A program made the translations under genes and the position numbers. Positions 18,217-26,797 of a DNA stretch of 64,000 nucleotides are shown here, one piece after another. The notes under the pieces are model-generated. The model was not told the DNA's origin and did no database searches. It saw nothing but the letters and a program-made list of their open reading frames with translations. Every line of letters starts with the position of its first letter. Position 1 is the stretch's first letter. Source of the DNA: Chryseobacterium gallinarum (GTDB lineage: Bacteria; Bacteroidota; Bacteroidia; Flavobacteriales; Weeksellaceae). The stretch spans positions 3,104,001-3,168,000 of the forward strand of contig NZ_CP009928.1 in the NCBI RefSeq assembly GCF_001021975.1, written 5' to 3'.

Positions 18217-19098
18217 ATGGCATCAGGCTTTTTTGCAATTTTAGATGATATTGCAGCATTGATGGATGATGTTGCCGTTACCAGTAAAATAGCAACACAG
18301 AAAACGGCAGGAATATTAGGTGATGATTTAGCGGTAAATGCAGAGAAAGCTACGGGCTTTCTTTCTTCCAGAGAGATTCCGGTTTTATGGGCTATTACGA
18401 AAGGATCATTTATCAATAAGCTGATTATTCTTCCTATTGCTTTCCTGTTGAACTGGCTTTACAAACCGGCTATTGAAATAATCCTTATTTTGGGAGGAAT
18501 ATATCTGGCTTTTGAAGGAGTGGAAAAAATCATTGAATTTCTATTTCATCGTTCCAAAAAAGGGCACGAAGTTATAGAAGAAAGTAAAATAGAAGAGAAC
18601 TCGGAAGTGTCCGAGAAAGCCAAAATCAATTCTGCTATCAGAACAGATTTTATTCTTTCTATTGAAATTGTGATTATCGCTTTGGGAACGGTAATTCAAG
18701 AGAATCATCCGCTATTAACCCAGATTCTTACGGTAACTTTCGTGTCATTTATAGCTACTGTAGGGGTATATGGAATTGTAGCCCTTATTGTAAGAATGGA
18801 TGATGCTGGTTTTAGCCTAATCAGAAAAAGTCATGATAAAGGTTTCTTTTCAAAACTGGGTCATTTACTGGTAAAAGCATTACCTGTAATTATTAAATTA
18901 TTGGGAATTGTAGGAACCATTGCCCTTATCCTGGTTTCAGGAGGTATTTTTTCACACAATATTCATTATCTGCATGACTTGCTTCCAACCTGGCCATCAA
19001 TGCTTAAAGAATTTACTTTCGGAATTATAGGCGGACTGGCTGCAGTAGCTGTTTTTACCGTTGGGAAGGCAGTATATTCATTAGCTACGAAGAAATAG
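18217..19098 (+). CDS. DUF808 (YedI-like) inner-membrane protein
   Basis: A 293-residue protein that starts with the characteristic MASGFFAILDDIAALMDDVA and continues with KTAGILGDDLAVNAEKATGF and REIPVLWAITKGSFINK. It has about five to six hydrophobic segments in the remaining part. E. coli YedI belongs to the same family and has no established function. Start and length agree with the family. It is transcribed alone between a -7 element at 18175-18182 and a strong bidirectional terminator. Confidence 0.9.
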   Translation: MASGFFAILDDIAALMDDVAVTSKIATQKTAGILGDDLAVNAEKATGFLSSREIPVLWAITKGSFINKLIILPIAFLLNWLYKPAIEIILILGGIYLAFEGVEKIIEFLFHRSKKGHEVIEESKIEENSEVSEKAKINSAIRTDFILSIEIVIIALGTVIQENHPLLTQILTVTFVSFIATVGVYGIVALIVRMDDAGFSLIRKSHDKGFFSKLGHLLVKALPVIIKLLGIVGTIALILVSGGIFSHNIHYLHDLLPTWPSMLKEFTFGIIGGLAAVAVFTVGKAVYSLATKK

Positions 19099-19122
19099 AA
19101 TTTTACATCGAAATAAAAAAAC

Positions 19123-19157
19123 ATCCTGTACTCAGAAAAAGTACAGGATATTTTTTT
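19123..19157. terminator. bidirectional terminator between DUF808 gene and dnaJ
   Basis: Perfect 9-bp stem (19123-19131 with 19141-19149) with T7 on the right and an A-rich run on the left, so it can serve both convergent genes. Confidence 0.85.
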
Positions 19158-19195
19158 ATAACTTTTAAATAAAAAGAGACCCTAAGGCCTCTATA

Positions 19196-20311
19196 TTAGT
19201 TGAATAAATCTTTCACTTTATCAAAAAAAGTTTTTTCCTTGCCTGAAGGTTCTGCAACCATTTCCCCGCTGGACATCTGCTTTTCAAAGAAATCTTTCTG
19301 TTCCTTCGTAAGCTTTTGTGGAGTCCATACATTAATGTGGATAAACATATCTCCTTTTCCGTAACTGTCGATGCTCGGCAGCCCTTTTCCGGCAAGCCTT
19401 AAAATCTTTCCGGATTGTGTTCCCGGGTCAACGGTGATTTTTACTTTTCCACCTACGGTAGGAACCTCTTTTTTAGTTCCTAATGCTGCTTCAGCAAAAG
19501 ATACGTATAATTCCTGGTGAAGATTGTCGCCTTCTCTTTTGATGGTTGGATCTACTTCTTCTTCAATGATAACCAATAAGTCACCCGGAGTTCCACCAAA
19601 TGGAGCATCATTTCCTTTTCCTCGCACGTTTAGCTGGATTCCGTCTCTGGCACCGGCAGGAATGTTAATGCTGATTTCTTCTTCATCTTTGATAAGACCC
19701 TGTGCATTGGCACCGGCAGGAATTTTATCAGCAACCTTTCCGATTCCCTGACAAGTACCACAAGTGGTTTGAGTCTGCATCTGGCCAAACATCGTGTTCA
19801 TTACTTTAATCTGAACACCGGAACCGTTACAGGTAGGGCATGTTTTTGATGTGGCACCTTCCGCCATCTTCATTTTTTTTACTTTGATGGTCTTCTGGGT
19901 TCCGTTTACCATTTCCTCAAGGTTCAGCTTGATTCTGATTCTTAAATTAGAACCTTTCACCTGCTGACGGCCGCCGCCGCCTCCAAAGCCTCCGAAACCA
20001 CCACCGAAAATATCCCCGAACTGGCTGAAAATGTCTTCCATATTCATTCCGCCTCCGAAGCCTCCGCCTCCGAAACCACCATTTCCTCCCAATCCGGCAT
20101 GACCGAACTGATCATATCTGGCGCGCTTCTGGTCGTCACTTAATACTTCATATGCTTCAGCAGCTTCTTTAAATTTTTCTTCAGCCTGTTTATCCCCGGG
20201 ATTTTTATCCGGGTGATATTTAATGGCCATTTTTCGGTATGCTTTTTTTATTTCGTCGGCCGATGCAGACTTGCTGATCTCGAGGACCTCGTAATAATCT
20301 CTTTTTGACAT
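19196..20311 (-). CDS. dnaJ: chaperone DnaJ with a half-size zinc domain
   Basis: A 371-residue type I Hsp40 that stimulates DnaK. The J domain (1-70) has HPD at 33-35. The Gly/Phe-rich linker (about 78-120) is followed by the substrate-binding region. Only two CxxCxGxG motifs are present, at Cys158/Cys161 and Cys184/Cys187, where E. coli DnaJ has four. The retained pair corresponds in position to motifs 2 and 3, that is zinc centre II. The C-terminal beta domains and dimerisation tail look normal. It follows grpE by 109 bases on the same strand, forming a grpE-dnaJ heat-shock unit. Confidence 0.96.
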   Translation of the reverse strand: MSKRDYYEVLEISKSASADEIKKAYRKMAIKYHPDKNPGDKQAEEKFKEAAEAYEVLSDDQKRARYDQFGHAGLGGNGGFGGGGFGGGMNMEDIFSQFGDIFGGGFGGFGGGGGRQQVKGSNLRIRIKLNLEEMVNGTQKTIKVKKMKMAEGATSKTCPTCNGSGVQIKVMNTMFGQMQTQTTCGTCQGIGKVADKIPAGANAQGLIKDEEEISINIPAGARDGIQLNVRGKGNDAPFGGTPGDLLVIIEEEVDPTIKREGDNLHQELYVSFAEAALGTKKEVPTVGGKVKITVDPGTQSGKILRLAGKGLPSIDSYGKGDMFIHINVWTPQKLTKEQKDFFEKQMSSGEMVAEPSGKEKTFFDKVKDLFN

Positions 20312-20338
20312 GACTTTCTATTCTATAATCGATGATTG

Positions 20339-20416
20339 ATAAATGATAAAAGATATTAAAATTCAAGTAATAAAGGATTATTATCCATCAATTATCACTC
20401 ATCATTTATCATTTAT
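20339..20416. repeat. long inverted repeat between grpE and dnaJ
   Basis: A 12-bp perfect inverted repeat (20339-20350 with 20405-20416) brackets 54 AT-rich bases with further imperfect complementarity. It would form a hairpin in the grpE-dnaJ transcript, and may be an intergenic repeat element or an mRNA processing site. Confidence 0.55.
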
Positions 20417-20420
20417 AATA

Positions 20421-20957
20421 CTAGTTTCCTGTTACTACCTTTGCAAAACGGATTACTTTATCATTTAAAGTGTATCCTGTTTCAATAACATCTACAATTT
20501 TACCTTTCAGATCTTCTGACGGAGCAGGGATCTGGGTAATGGCTTCGTGGAAGTCTACATTGAAATTATCTCCTGCCTTTACCTCCATGGTTTTCAACCC
20601 TTTTTCGCCAAGTTTATTTTTAAATTTCTGGTAGATTAACTCTACTCCCTGTAAGTCAGCCGGATTACCATTTTTAGCGATTTCCTTTAATGCTCTTTCA
20701 AAATCATCCAAAACACCCAGCATAGATACCATCATGTCCTGATTGGCATATTGGAAGAATTCCATTTTTTCTTTTGCCGTTCTTTTTTTATAGTTTTCGA
20801 ATTCGGCATATAATCTGATATAACGGTCCTTTTCTTCTGCCAAAAGGTCTTCTGCAGAAGGAGTATCTGTCACATTGTCCTCAGACGTTGTGGAGTTCTG
20901 AACTTTGTTTTCTTCCTGATTATTGATGCTTTCTTCGTTAATATCCTGATTTTCCAT
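20421..20957 (-). CDS. grpE: nucleotide exchange factor GrpE
   Basis: A 178-residue GrpE, the exchange factor that releases ADP from DnaK. The acidic N-terminus (1-50) precedes a long coiled coil (RYIRLYAEFENYKKRT, about 45-100) and the C-terminal beta domain with the signature FHEAITQIPAPSED and GKIVDVIETGYTLNDKVIRFAKVVV-like ending. Length and architecture are normal. It sits upstream of dnaJ in the same orientation; dnaK is not in this window. No clear TAnnTTTG promoter is visible upstream. Confidence 0.97.
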   Translation of the reverse strand: MENQDINEESINNQEENKVQNSTTSEDNVTDTPSAEDLLAEEKDRYIRLYAEFENYKKRTAKEKMEFFQYANQDMMVSMLGVLDDFERALKEIAKNGNPADLQGVELIYQKFKNKLGEKGLKTMEVKAGDNFNVDFHEAITQIPAPSEDLKGKIVDVIETGYTLNDKVIRFAKVVTGN

Positions 20958-21133
20958 AATTCAATATTTATTTACACAATTGTTTGACAAAGAGTCTGCC
21001 AAATAAAAAAATCAGGACATTAAGGCAGAAAAAGGAGGGAGGGTAGAATTGAAAGTAAAAAGCTGAATGTAAATGTCAAGTGATTTTGTTACTACTGTGG
21101 TAATTTTCAGCTTTTCCATTATTTAGATCTCAT

Positions 21134-22471
21134 TTATTGTTCCCCCGTTAATGTCTGGTATAGCAGATATACATTCAGAACAATGATGATCCCCGAAATG
21201 ATCCAGGCACCTACTTTTAAAAATGGTTTGTTGACAAACTCTCCCATTTTAGCTTTATCATTGGTAAACATTACCAAAGGGACTACCGCAAAACTTAATT
21301 GCATGGATAAAATCACCTGGCTCAGCACCAATAAATCAGTTGTTCCCTGTTCTCCATAAAGAATAGCCACGATAAGGGCCGGAATAACGGCAATAAGTCT
21401 GGTAATGAGCCTTCTCAACCAAGGTTTTAACCGGATATTTAAGAATCCTTCCATTACGATTTGCCCGGCAAGCGTCCCGGTAAGCGTTGAATTTTGCCCT
21501 GATGCCAGTAATGCAATAGCAAATGCAATACTTGCCATTGAAGCTCCTAAAATAGGAGTTAACATTTTATAGGCGTCATGAATATCTGCAACATGCTCAT
21601 TACCGGTGGTATGGAACGTAGCAGCAGCCAGGATAAGAATGGCCCCATTGATGAAAAAAGCAAGCATCAGAGATACCGTACTGTCTAAAGTAGCAAATTT
21701 TATAGCTTCTTTTTTTCCCTCTGTGTCACGAGTGTAATCACGGGTTTGGATAATACTGCTGTGAAGGTACAGGTTATGAGGCATAACGGTTGCCCCCAAT
21801 ATTCCGATGGCTATATAAAGCATGGCCGGATTCTGAATAATTTCTTTCTGAGGAACTAATCCCCCCAGAATTTCAGTAAAAGCAGGCTGGGAAATAATAA
21901 TTTCATAAATAAAGCATGCGAGAATAACGAAAATAAGTCCGCCTACAATGCTTTCAATCCAGCGGAAGCCTTTGGCCTGAAGCAAAAGAATAATCAGTAC
22001 ATCTATGGTGGTGATGACAATACCCCAGGTGAGCGGTATATGAAATAACAGATTGAGGGCAATTGCCGATCCTATTACCTCAGCGAGATCACAGGCAGCA
22101 ATGGCTATTTCACAGAATACCCAAAGGATAAAATTGGTTGCAGGACTAAAATGGTCCCTACAGGCTTGTGCCAGGTCCCTTTCAGTAGCTACTCCCAATT
22201 TCAGGGATAAATGCTGAAGAACCATGGCGAAAATATTGGAAATAAGAATTACCGAAAGCAAAGTATATCCAAACTGTGCTCCGCCGGCAATATCGGTTGC
22301 CCAGTTCCCCGGATCCATATAGCCGACAGCAATCATTAATCCGGGGCCCGTAAAAGCCAGATACTTTCTCCAGAAAGAACCTTTTTTAGGTACTTTTATT
22401 GAAGAATAAACTTCCGGTAATGAATGGGCTGTTTTATCTTTTCGCCAGGCGCTCTTTAATTTTAAATTCAT
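21134..22471 (-). CDS. mntH: Nramp-family divalent metal (Mn2+/Fe2+) transporter
   Basis: A 445-residue proton-coupled metal importer with 11 membrane segments. The metal-binding motif of helix 1 is DPGN at 53-56 (GYMDPGNWATD), and helix 6 has MPHNLYLHSS near 230. These residues (Asp, Asn, Met) coordinate Mn2+ in the family. The gene stands alone. A palindrome at 22475-22492 overlaps its -7 box, which suggests metal-dependent repression, for example by an MntR/DtxR-type protein. That regulator assignment is inference. Confidence 0.95.
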   Translation of the reverse strand: MNLKLKSAWRKDKTAHSLPEVYSSIKVPKKGSFWRKYLAFTGPGLMIAVGYMDPGNWATDIAGGAQFGYTLLSVILISNIFAMVLQHLSLKLGVATERDLAQACRDHFSPATNFILWVFCEIAIAACDLAEVIGSAIALNLLFHIPLTWGIVITTIDVLIILLLQAKGFRWIESIVGGLIFVILACFIYEIIISQPAFTEILGGLVPQKEIIQNPAMLYIAIGILGATVMPHNLYLHSSIIQTRDYTRDTEGKKEAIKFATLDSTVSLMLAFFINGAILILAAATFHTTGNEHVADIHDAYKMLTPILGASMASIAFAIALLASGQNSTLTGTLAGQIVMEGFLNIRLKPWLRRLITRLIAVIPALIVAILYGEQGTTDLLVLSQVILSMQLSFAVVPLVMFTNDKAKMGEFVNKPFLKVGAWIISGIIIVLNVYLLYQTLTGEQ

Positions 22472-22474
22472 GAA

Positions 22475-22498
22475 TGTTAGAAATGACTAACAAATTTA
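22475..22498 (-). promoter_or_regulatory. mntH -7 element with overlapping palindromic operator
   Basis: TGTTAG-N6-CTAACA (22475-22492) is a 6+6 palindrome. On the minus strand the -7 box TAAATTTG (22498-22491) ends inside it, and TTTTG lies 16 bases further upstream (22515-22519). The palindrome begins four bases upstream of the ATG, so a bound protein would block initiation. Confidence 0.55.
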
Positions 22499-22531
22499 AT
22501 TAAATAAATGTAAACAAAAAAATTAAGGGAT

Positions 22532-22561
22532 AAAAAAATCCCGGAAATCACTTTCCGGGAT
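22532..22561 (-). terminator. terminator of the DUF937-OmpA gene
   Basis: Perfect 10-bp stem (22538-22547 with 22552-22561, loop TCAC) followed in the minus direction by a T run. Confidence 0.88.
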
Positions 22562-22581
22562 CTAATTTATTCAGTCTAAGA

Positions 22582-23913
22582 TTATTTTGCAAATCTTACT
22601 GCCATTTTTCTGTCAGAAGCTCTTTCAGCATCAGAAGCTTTTGCATCTACTTTAGCAAATTTACTTCCGTATCCTTCAGCCTCAAGCACCTGAGCGCCTA
22701 CTCCGGCTTTTACTAAAGCAGCTTTGATGTATTCAGCTCTTTCCTTGGAAAGTTTAACATTAGCAGCCTCGTTACCTGTTTTATCTGTATAGCCTCCGAT
22801 TTTGATTTTTGCATCTGGGAAAGCTTTTAAAATAGCGACCAGGTTATCCAATTGTCCCTGAGAACCTGCTTCCAGTTCTGTAGCGCTTCCCATTTTGAAA
22901 TTGACATGGTCAAAGTCATACCATTTATCTTTCAGGGCAGCATCATCAGCGGCGTTTTTGTATCCGTCAGATTTCAGGAATGCAATCATCTGATCTTCCA
23001 TTCCTCCTTTGTACCCTTTTAGAGTTACTCCGTTAAGATCAATATTTTCATCAGTTCTGGCCGGTGCGGTAGTCGGAGCAGTAGTATCTGTCGATGTCTG
23101 AACGGTAGCCGTGTCTGTAGCCATCCCTGTTGAGTCAGCTGATGTAGTGGTAGTAGTGGTATTTTGTTTTTTGTCGCACTGCTTCCATAAGAAATAGGCA
23201 GCTGCAATCAATAATAAAAGCGGAAGCAACCATTTCCAGATTGAACCTCCGCCTTGATTATTGTTATTATTATTAAATTGTTCTCTTATTTCTCTGGCTC
23301 CTTCAGAAACATTTTCCCTGGCTGTAGCTACACCTTCGGCAAGATTATCTTTAGCCGTGGATGCTACTGAAGAAACGTTTTCCTTAGCCTGTCCAAACCA
23401 ATTCTCAGCTCCTAAACCAAAAGAAGCTAAAGAAAGACCTGCCGGCAATAACGAAGAGACAATGCCTTTTTGGTCATTCAGTAGACTGGAAATACCTGAT
23501 GGGCCGAGATTATTATCTGCAGCGTATTTTCCGATAGTGCCTACCGTAGCTCCGGTCACCAGATTTAACAAAGAACCTGCAGAATTATTGCTGATTCCTG
23601 AAAAAGTGGCAATGGAGTTCACTAATCCGCCTATCTTGTCTCCAAAAATTGAAGATAATAAAGTGGTGATAATAGGGCTATTGGAAGTTCCTCCTAATAA
23701 ATTCCCCAAAATCCCGCTTGAAGAGGCTTTCGTGATAGCATCCAAAACGCCAGGATTGTCTGCGTTATTGGCCAATCCACCTACTACTGCAGGCAATAAG
23801 CCGCCAATTGCTTTAGAAATACCAGATTCGCTTTCTCCAAATTGTGATGCAGCTTGTGTTACTAAAGCGGGACCTAATTGTCCTTTAATTAAATCAATGA
23901 CATTTAAAGACAT
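22582..23913 (-). CDS. DUF937 - OmpA-like peptidoglycan-binding protein
   Basis: A 443-residue three-part protein. Residues 1 to about 190 form a DUF937 domain (LIKGQLGPALVTQAASQFG, then GLLPAVVGGLANNA) made of glycine-rich helical repeats. A transmembrane helix (WKWLLPLLLLIAAAYFLW, about 225-242) follows an Asn/Gly-rich linker. The C-terminal third, after a Thr-rich linker, is an OmpA-like domain (GGYTDKTGNEAANVKLSKERA and a final SDRKMAVRF) that binds peptidoglycan. There is no cleavable signal, so DUF937 should be cytoplasmic and the OmpA part periplasmic. It is a single gene with its own terminator. Function is unknown; a link between cytoplasm and wall is inferred. Confidence 0.88.
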   Translation of the reverse strand: MSLNVIDLIKGQLGPALVTQAASQFGESESGISKAIGGLLPAVVGGLANNADNPGVLDAITKASSSGILGNLLGGTSNSPIITTLLSSIFGDKIGGLVNSIATFSGISNNSAGSLLNLVTGATVGTIGKYAADNNLGPSGISSLLNDQKGIVSSLLPAGLSLASFGLGAENWFGQAKENVSSVASTAKDNLAEGVATARENVSEGAREIREQFNNNNNNQGGGSIWKWLLPLLLLIAAAYFLWKQCDKKQNTTTTTTSADSTGMATDTATVQTSTDTTAPTTAPARTDENIDLNGVTLKGYKGGMEDQMIAFLKSDGYKNAADDAALKDKWYDFDHVNFKMGSATELEAGSQGQLDNLVAILKAFPDAKIKIGGYTDKTGNEAANVKLSKERAEYIKAALVKAGVGAQVLEAEGYGSKFAKVDAKASDAERASDRKMAVRFAK

Positions 23914-24032
23914 AATAATAAATTTTTTTAGATTAATGTTGTGATAAATTTAAACAAAAATCTGTCAAAATGCCACTTTTTTTTGAATATTTCTTTAAAA
24001 TTTAACGAAGTTTTTTTAAATCGTTAAAAATT

Positions 24033-25508
24033 TTAATACGCTTTTGCGAATAACACACGTCTCTTAGAAGGTTTTCCGGAGATCAGTGAAATACCTTCTT
24101 CCACATCATCATCCAAAGGAATACATCTGATCGTTGCCTTAGTTTCCTCTTTGATCTGTTCTTCCTCTTCAGCCGTACCATCCCAGTGAGCATAAATAAA
24201 GCCTCCTTTTTCTTCCAGAACTTTTTTAAACTCCTCATAGCTGTCAACTTTTGTAATGTTGTCTTTCCTGAAGTTTAAGGCCTTGTTATAAATGTCTTTC
24301 TGGATAGTTTGCAGTAATTCTTCAATATATACATCTATCCCCTCAATAGAACGAACTTCTTTGGTAAGATTATCTCTTCTCGCAATTTCTACAGATTTGT
24401 TCTCGAGGTCTCTTGGTCCCATTGCGATTCTTACAGGCACTCCTTTCAACTCGTATTCAGCGAATTTCCAGCCTGGTTTGTTCTGGGTATCGTTATCAAA
24501 TTTCACAGAAATTCCTTTCGCTCTTAATTTAGCCTGGATTTCCAGTGCAACTTCACTGATTTGTTCCAGTTGTTCTTCCCCTTTGAAAATAGGAACAATC
24601 ACCACCTGGATCGGCGCTAAAGTTGGAGGCAATACCAATCCGAAATCATCAGAATGCGTCATAATCAATGCTCCCATCAATCGGGTAGAAGTCCCCCATG
24701 AAGTAGCCCAGGCATATTCTATTTTTCCTTCTTTATTGGTGAATTTTACGTCAAACGCTTTTGCGAAATTCTGCCCCAGGAAATGGGATGTTCCTGCCTG
24801 TAAAGCTTTTCCATCCTGCATTAATGCTTCAATACAATAGGTTTCATCAGCACCGGCAAACCTTTCAGAAGGTGTTTTAAGACCCTGGATAACAGGGATT
24901 GCCATAAAGTTTTCAGCAAAATCAGCATATACTTTGTTCATTTTTTCAGCTTCTTCCACAGCTTCTTCTCTTGTAGCGTGTGCCGTATGTCCTTCCTGCC
25001 ATAAGAATTCTGCTGTCCTTAGGAACAGACGGGTTCTCATTTCCCAACGTACTACGTTCGCCCATTGGTTGATCAATATAGGTAAATCTCTATAGGATTG
25101 AATCCAGTTTTTATAAGTATTCCAGATGATTGCTTCAGAGGTAGGTCTTACAATAAGCTCTTCCTCAAGCTTTGCATCAGGGTCTACAATCAGTTTTGAA
25201 GGATTGTCAGGATCGGTTTTTAATCTGTAGTGGGTAACTACAGCACATTCTTTCGCAAAACCTTCTGCATTTTTTTCCTCAGCCTCAAATAAGCTCTTGG
25301 GCACAAAAAGTGGGAAGTATGCATTCACGTGACCTGTTTCCTTGAATTTTTTATCCATTTCATCACGCATTTTTTCCCAGATTGCATAGCCATACGGTTT
25401 GATTACCATGCATCCACGTACTCCTGAATTTTCAGCTAAATCAGCTTTTACCACCAGCTCATTATACCATTTGCTGTAATCTTCGCTTCTTGAGGTTAAT
25501 TTTGCCAT
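24033..25508 (-). CDS. proS: proline--tRNA ligase (archaeal/eukaryotic-type)
   Basis: A 491-residue class II ProRS of the short archaeal/eukaryotic type: no inserted editing domain, with a C-terminal extension. Seen are the motif 2 region ([23 protein letters not shown], then [23 protein letters not shown]), the motif 3 region ([19 protein letters not shown]) and the anticodon-binding domain around 290-390. It ligates proline to tRNA(Pro). The gene is divergent from the Gly/Trp-rich lipoprotein gene with 144 bases between them. A minus-strand -7 match TATATTTG at 25618-25625 is possible but lacks a -33 partner. Confidence 0.97.
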   Translation of the reverse strand: MAKLTSRSEDYSKWYNELVVKADLAENSGVRGCMVIKPYGYAIWEKMRDEMDKKFKETGHVNAYFPLFVPKSLFEAEEKNAEGFAKECAVVTHYRLKTDPDNPSKLIVDPDAKLEEELIVRPTSEAIIWNTYKNWIQSYRDLPILINQWANVVRWEMRTRLFLRTAEFLWQEGHTAHATREEAVEEAEKMNKVYADFAENFMAIPVIQGLKTPSERFAGADETYCIEALMQDGKALQAGTSHFLGQNFAKAFDVKFTNKEGKIEYAWATSWGTSTRLMGALIMTHSDDFGLVLPPTLAPIQVVIVPIFKGEEQLEQISEVALEIQAKLRAKGISVKFDNDTQNKPGWKFAEYELKGVPVRIAMGPRDLENKSVEIARRDNLTKEVRSIEGIDVYIEELLQTIQKDIYNKALNFRKDNITKVDSYEEFKKVLEEKGGFIYAHWDGTAEEEEQIKEETKATIRCIPLDDDVEEGISLISGKPSKRRVLFAKAY

Positions 25509-25542
25509 TATCTTTTAAAATTTTTTTAACTTTTGGACGTTA

Positions 25543-25572
25543 TTGTTATCTAAAAATAAAAATCTATTTTTG
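25543..25572 (+). promoter_or_regulatory. promoter of the Gly/Trp-rich lipoprotein operon
   Basis: TTG (25543-25545), 19-base spacer, TATTTTTG (25565-25572). The -7 box sits inside an AT-rich inverted repeat (arms 25558-25567 and 25573-25582), and two TTTGGTACA direct repeats follow at 25593 and 25604. Confidence 0.6.
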
Positions 25573-25592
25573 ATAGATTTTTTTTACCTGTA

Positions 25593-25612
25593 TTTGGTAC
25601 ATTTTTGGTACA
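25593..25612 (+). repeat. direct repeat TTTGGTACA, 11-bp period
   Basis: Two identical 9-mers start at 25593 and 25604, one helical turn apart, in the proposed leader of the lipoprotein gene and upstream of divergent proS. Confidence 0.6.
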
Positions 25613-25652
25613 GATTGCAAATATAATTTAAATTAAAAATTTTTACGTTATC

Positions 25653-26768
25653 ATGAAAAGAAATATACATAAAAATTTGCTTGGTCTGCTAAGATCCAAA
25701 GGGATTCTGGCTGTATCAGGCGGATTATTGCTTATGTCTTGTGGTGCTCAGATGGGAGGGTATAGCGAGACAGACGGGGTGTACTATGACCCTAACAAGG
25801 ATACGCTACCTGAAGGAGTGATCATCAATGATGGCGGAAACAGAGTAGGAGAATACTATGACTATTATCAGGATTCTAATGTGATTCAGAATGCACAGAT
25901 AAATTCGAGAGAACAGCAAAATAAATATAATGACTGGAGTGGTACTAATTGGAATACGAACGCAACGGATTCTGATTGGGGACTTTATGCAGGATTCCAA
26001 ACCAATTATTACGATAATTCCTGGGGCTGGGGATATCCTTGGGGCTGGTACGGAGGATATAGTCCTTACTGGGGCTGGAACCGCGGCTGGGGCTGGGGGC
26101 TTGGACTGTCCTGGGGTTGGGGCGGATCATTCGGCTGGGGCTGGGGAGGCTCTTTTGGCTGGGGTAATCCCTATTGGGGTGGCTACTGGGGTGGTTACTA
26201 TGATCCCTACTGGGGCGGTTACTATGGGTACCCGTACTGGGGAGGTGGTTACTGGGGTAACGGTTACAGAACTACCTACAGAAGAAGTGGTGCCAGCGGA
26301 GGCTTTGTTGGAAGTCCGGGGATAGGAAGCGCTGTATACAGAACAAACACAGCAAATACCGGTTCAGGGTTCAGAGACCATTCAGGAGGATTTAGAAACG
26401 GAAGTTCAGGAGGTTTCAGAGATGGAAACTCAGGAGGTTTCAGAAACGGTAATTCAAATGGCGGTTTCAGACAGGGGAATTCCGGTGGATTCAGAAATGG
26501 AAATTCTGGTGGATTCAGAGATGGTAATTCCGGAGGTTTCCGAAGTGGTAATTCTGGTGGATTCCGTAATTCTGTTCCGCAAACAAGACCTAACTATAAT
26601 TATCAGCAACCATCCCAACCGCGATATAATAACGGAGGTTTCAGAGATGGTAATTCCGGAGGCTTCAGATCAAGCGGAGGTTTCAATTCCGGCGGCGGTG
26701 GAGGCTTTAGAGGCGGCTCCGGCGGTGGAGGCGGTATGAGATCCGGTGGCAGCGGTGGCTTCAGATAA
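25653..26768 (+). CDS. Gly/Trp/Tyr-rich repeat lipoprotein
   Basis: A 371-residue lipoprotein (lipobox LMSC, Cys30). After a soluble stretch (31-120) comes a segment dominated by WGWG and GGYWGG repeats (about 120-205), then basic repeats of GGFRNGNS/GGFRDGNS and a glycine-rich tail ending SGGFR. The composition implies an unfolded or self-assembling surface protein; I recognise no enzymatic domain. Flavobacterial relatives are sometimes annotated as vitellogenin-like, which has no functional meaning. It precedes the FadL-like gene by 29 bases and is probably co-transcribed from the promoter at 25543-25572. Confidence 0.8.
   Translation: MKRNIHKNLLGLLRSKGILAVSGGLLLMSCGAQMGGYSETDGVYYDPNKDTLPEGVIINDGGNRVGEYYDYYQDSNVIQNAQINSREQQNKYNDWSGTNWNTNATDSDWGLYAGFQTNYYDNSWGWGYPWGWYGGYSPYWGWNRGWGWGLGLSWGWGGSFGWGWGGSFGWGNPYWGGYWGGYYDPYWGGYYGYPYWGGGYWGNGYRTTYRRSGASGGFVGSPGIGSAVYRTNTANTGSGFRDHSGGFRNGSSGGFRDGNSGGFRNGNSNGGFRQGNSGGFRNGNSGGFRDGNSGGFRSGNSGGFRNSVPQTRPNYNYQQPSQPRYNNGGFRDGNSGGFRSSGGFNSGGGGGFRGGSGGGGGMRSGGSGGFR
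26361..26577 (+). repeat. tandem coding repeats for GGFRxGNS
   Basis: About eight copies of a 24-27-base unit encode GGFR(N/D/S)GNS; a second block with the same unit runs from about 26634 to 26768. Slippage could change copy number without breaking the frame. Confidence 0.75.
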
Positions 26769-26797
26769 TTTTCAACTCAATAAACTATAAAAAAATA

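Noticed and set aside
26422..26739. 105-codon plus-strand ORF inside the Gly/Trp-rich lipoprotein gene
   Set aside because: It is the shifted reading of the GGFRxGNS repeats; an open frame here follows from repeat composition alone.
26361..26768. CRISPR-like regular repeat
   Set aside because: The repeats are in-frame coding units with no unique spacers.
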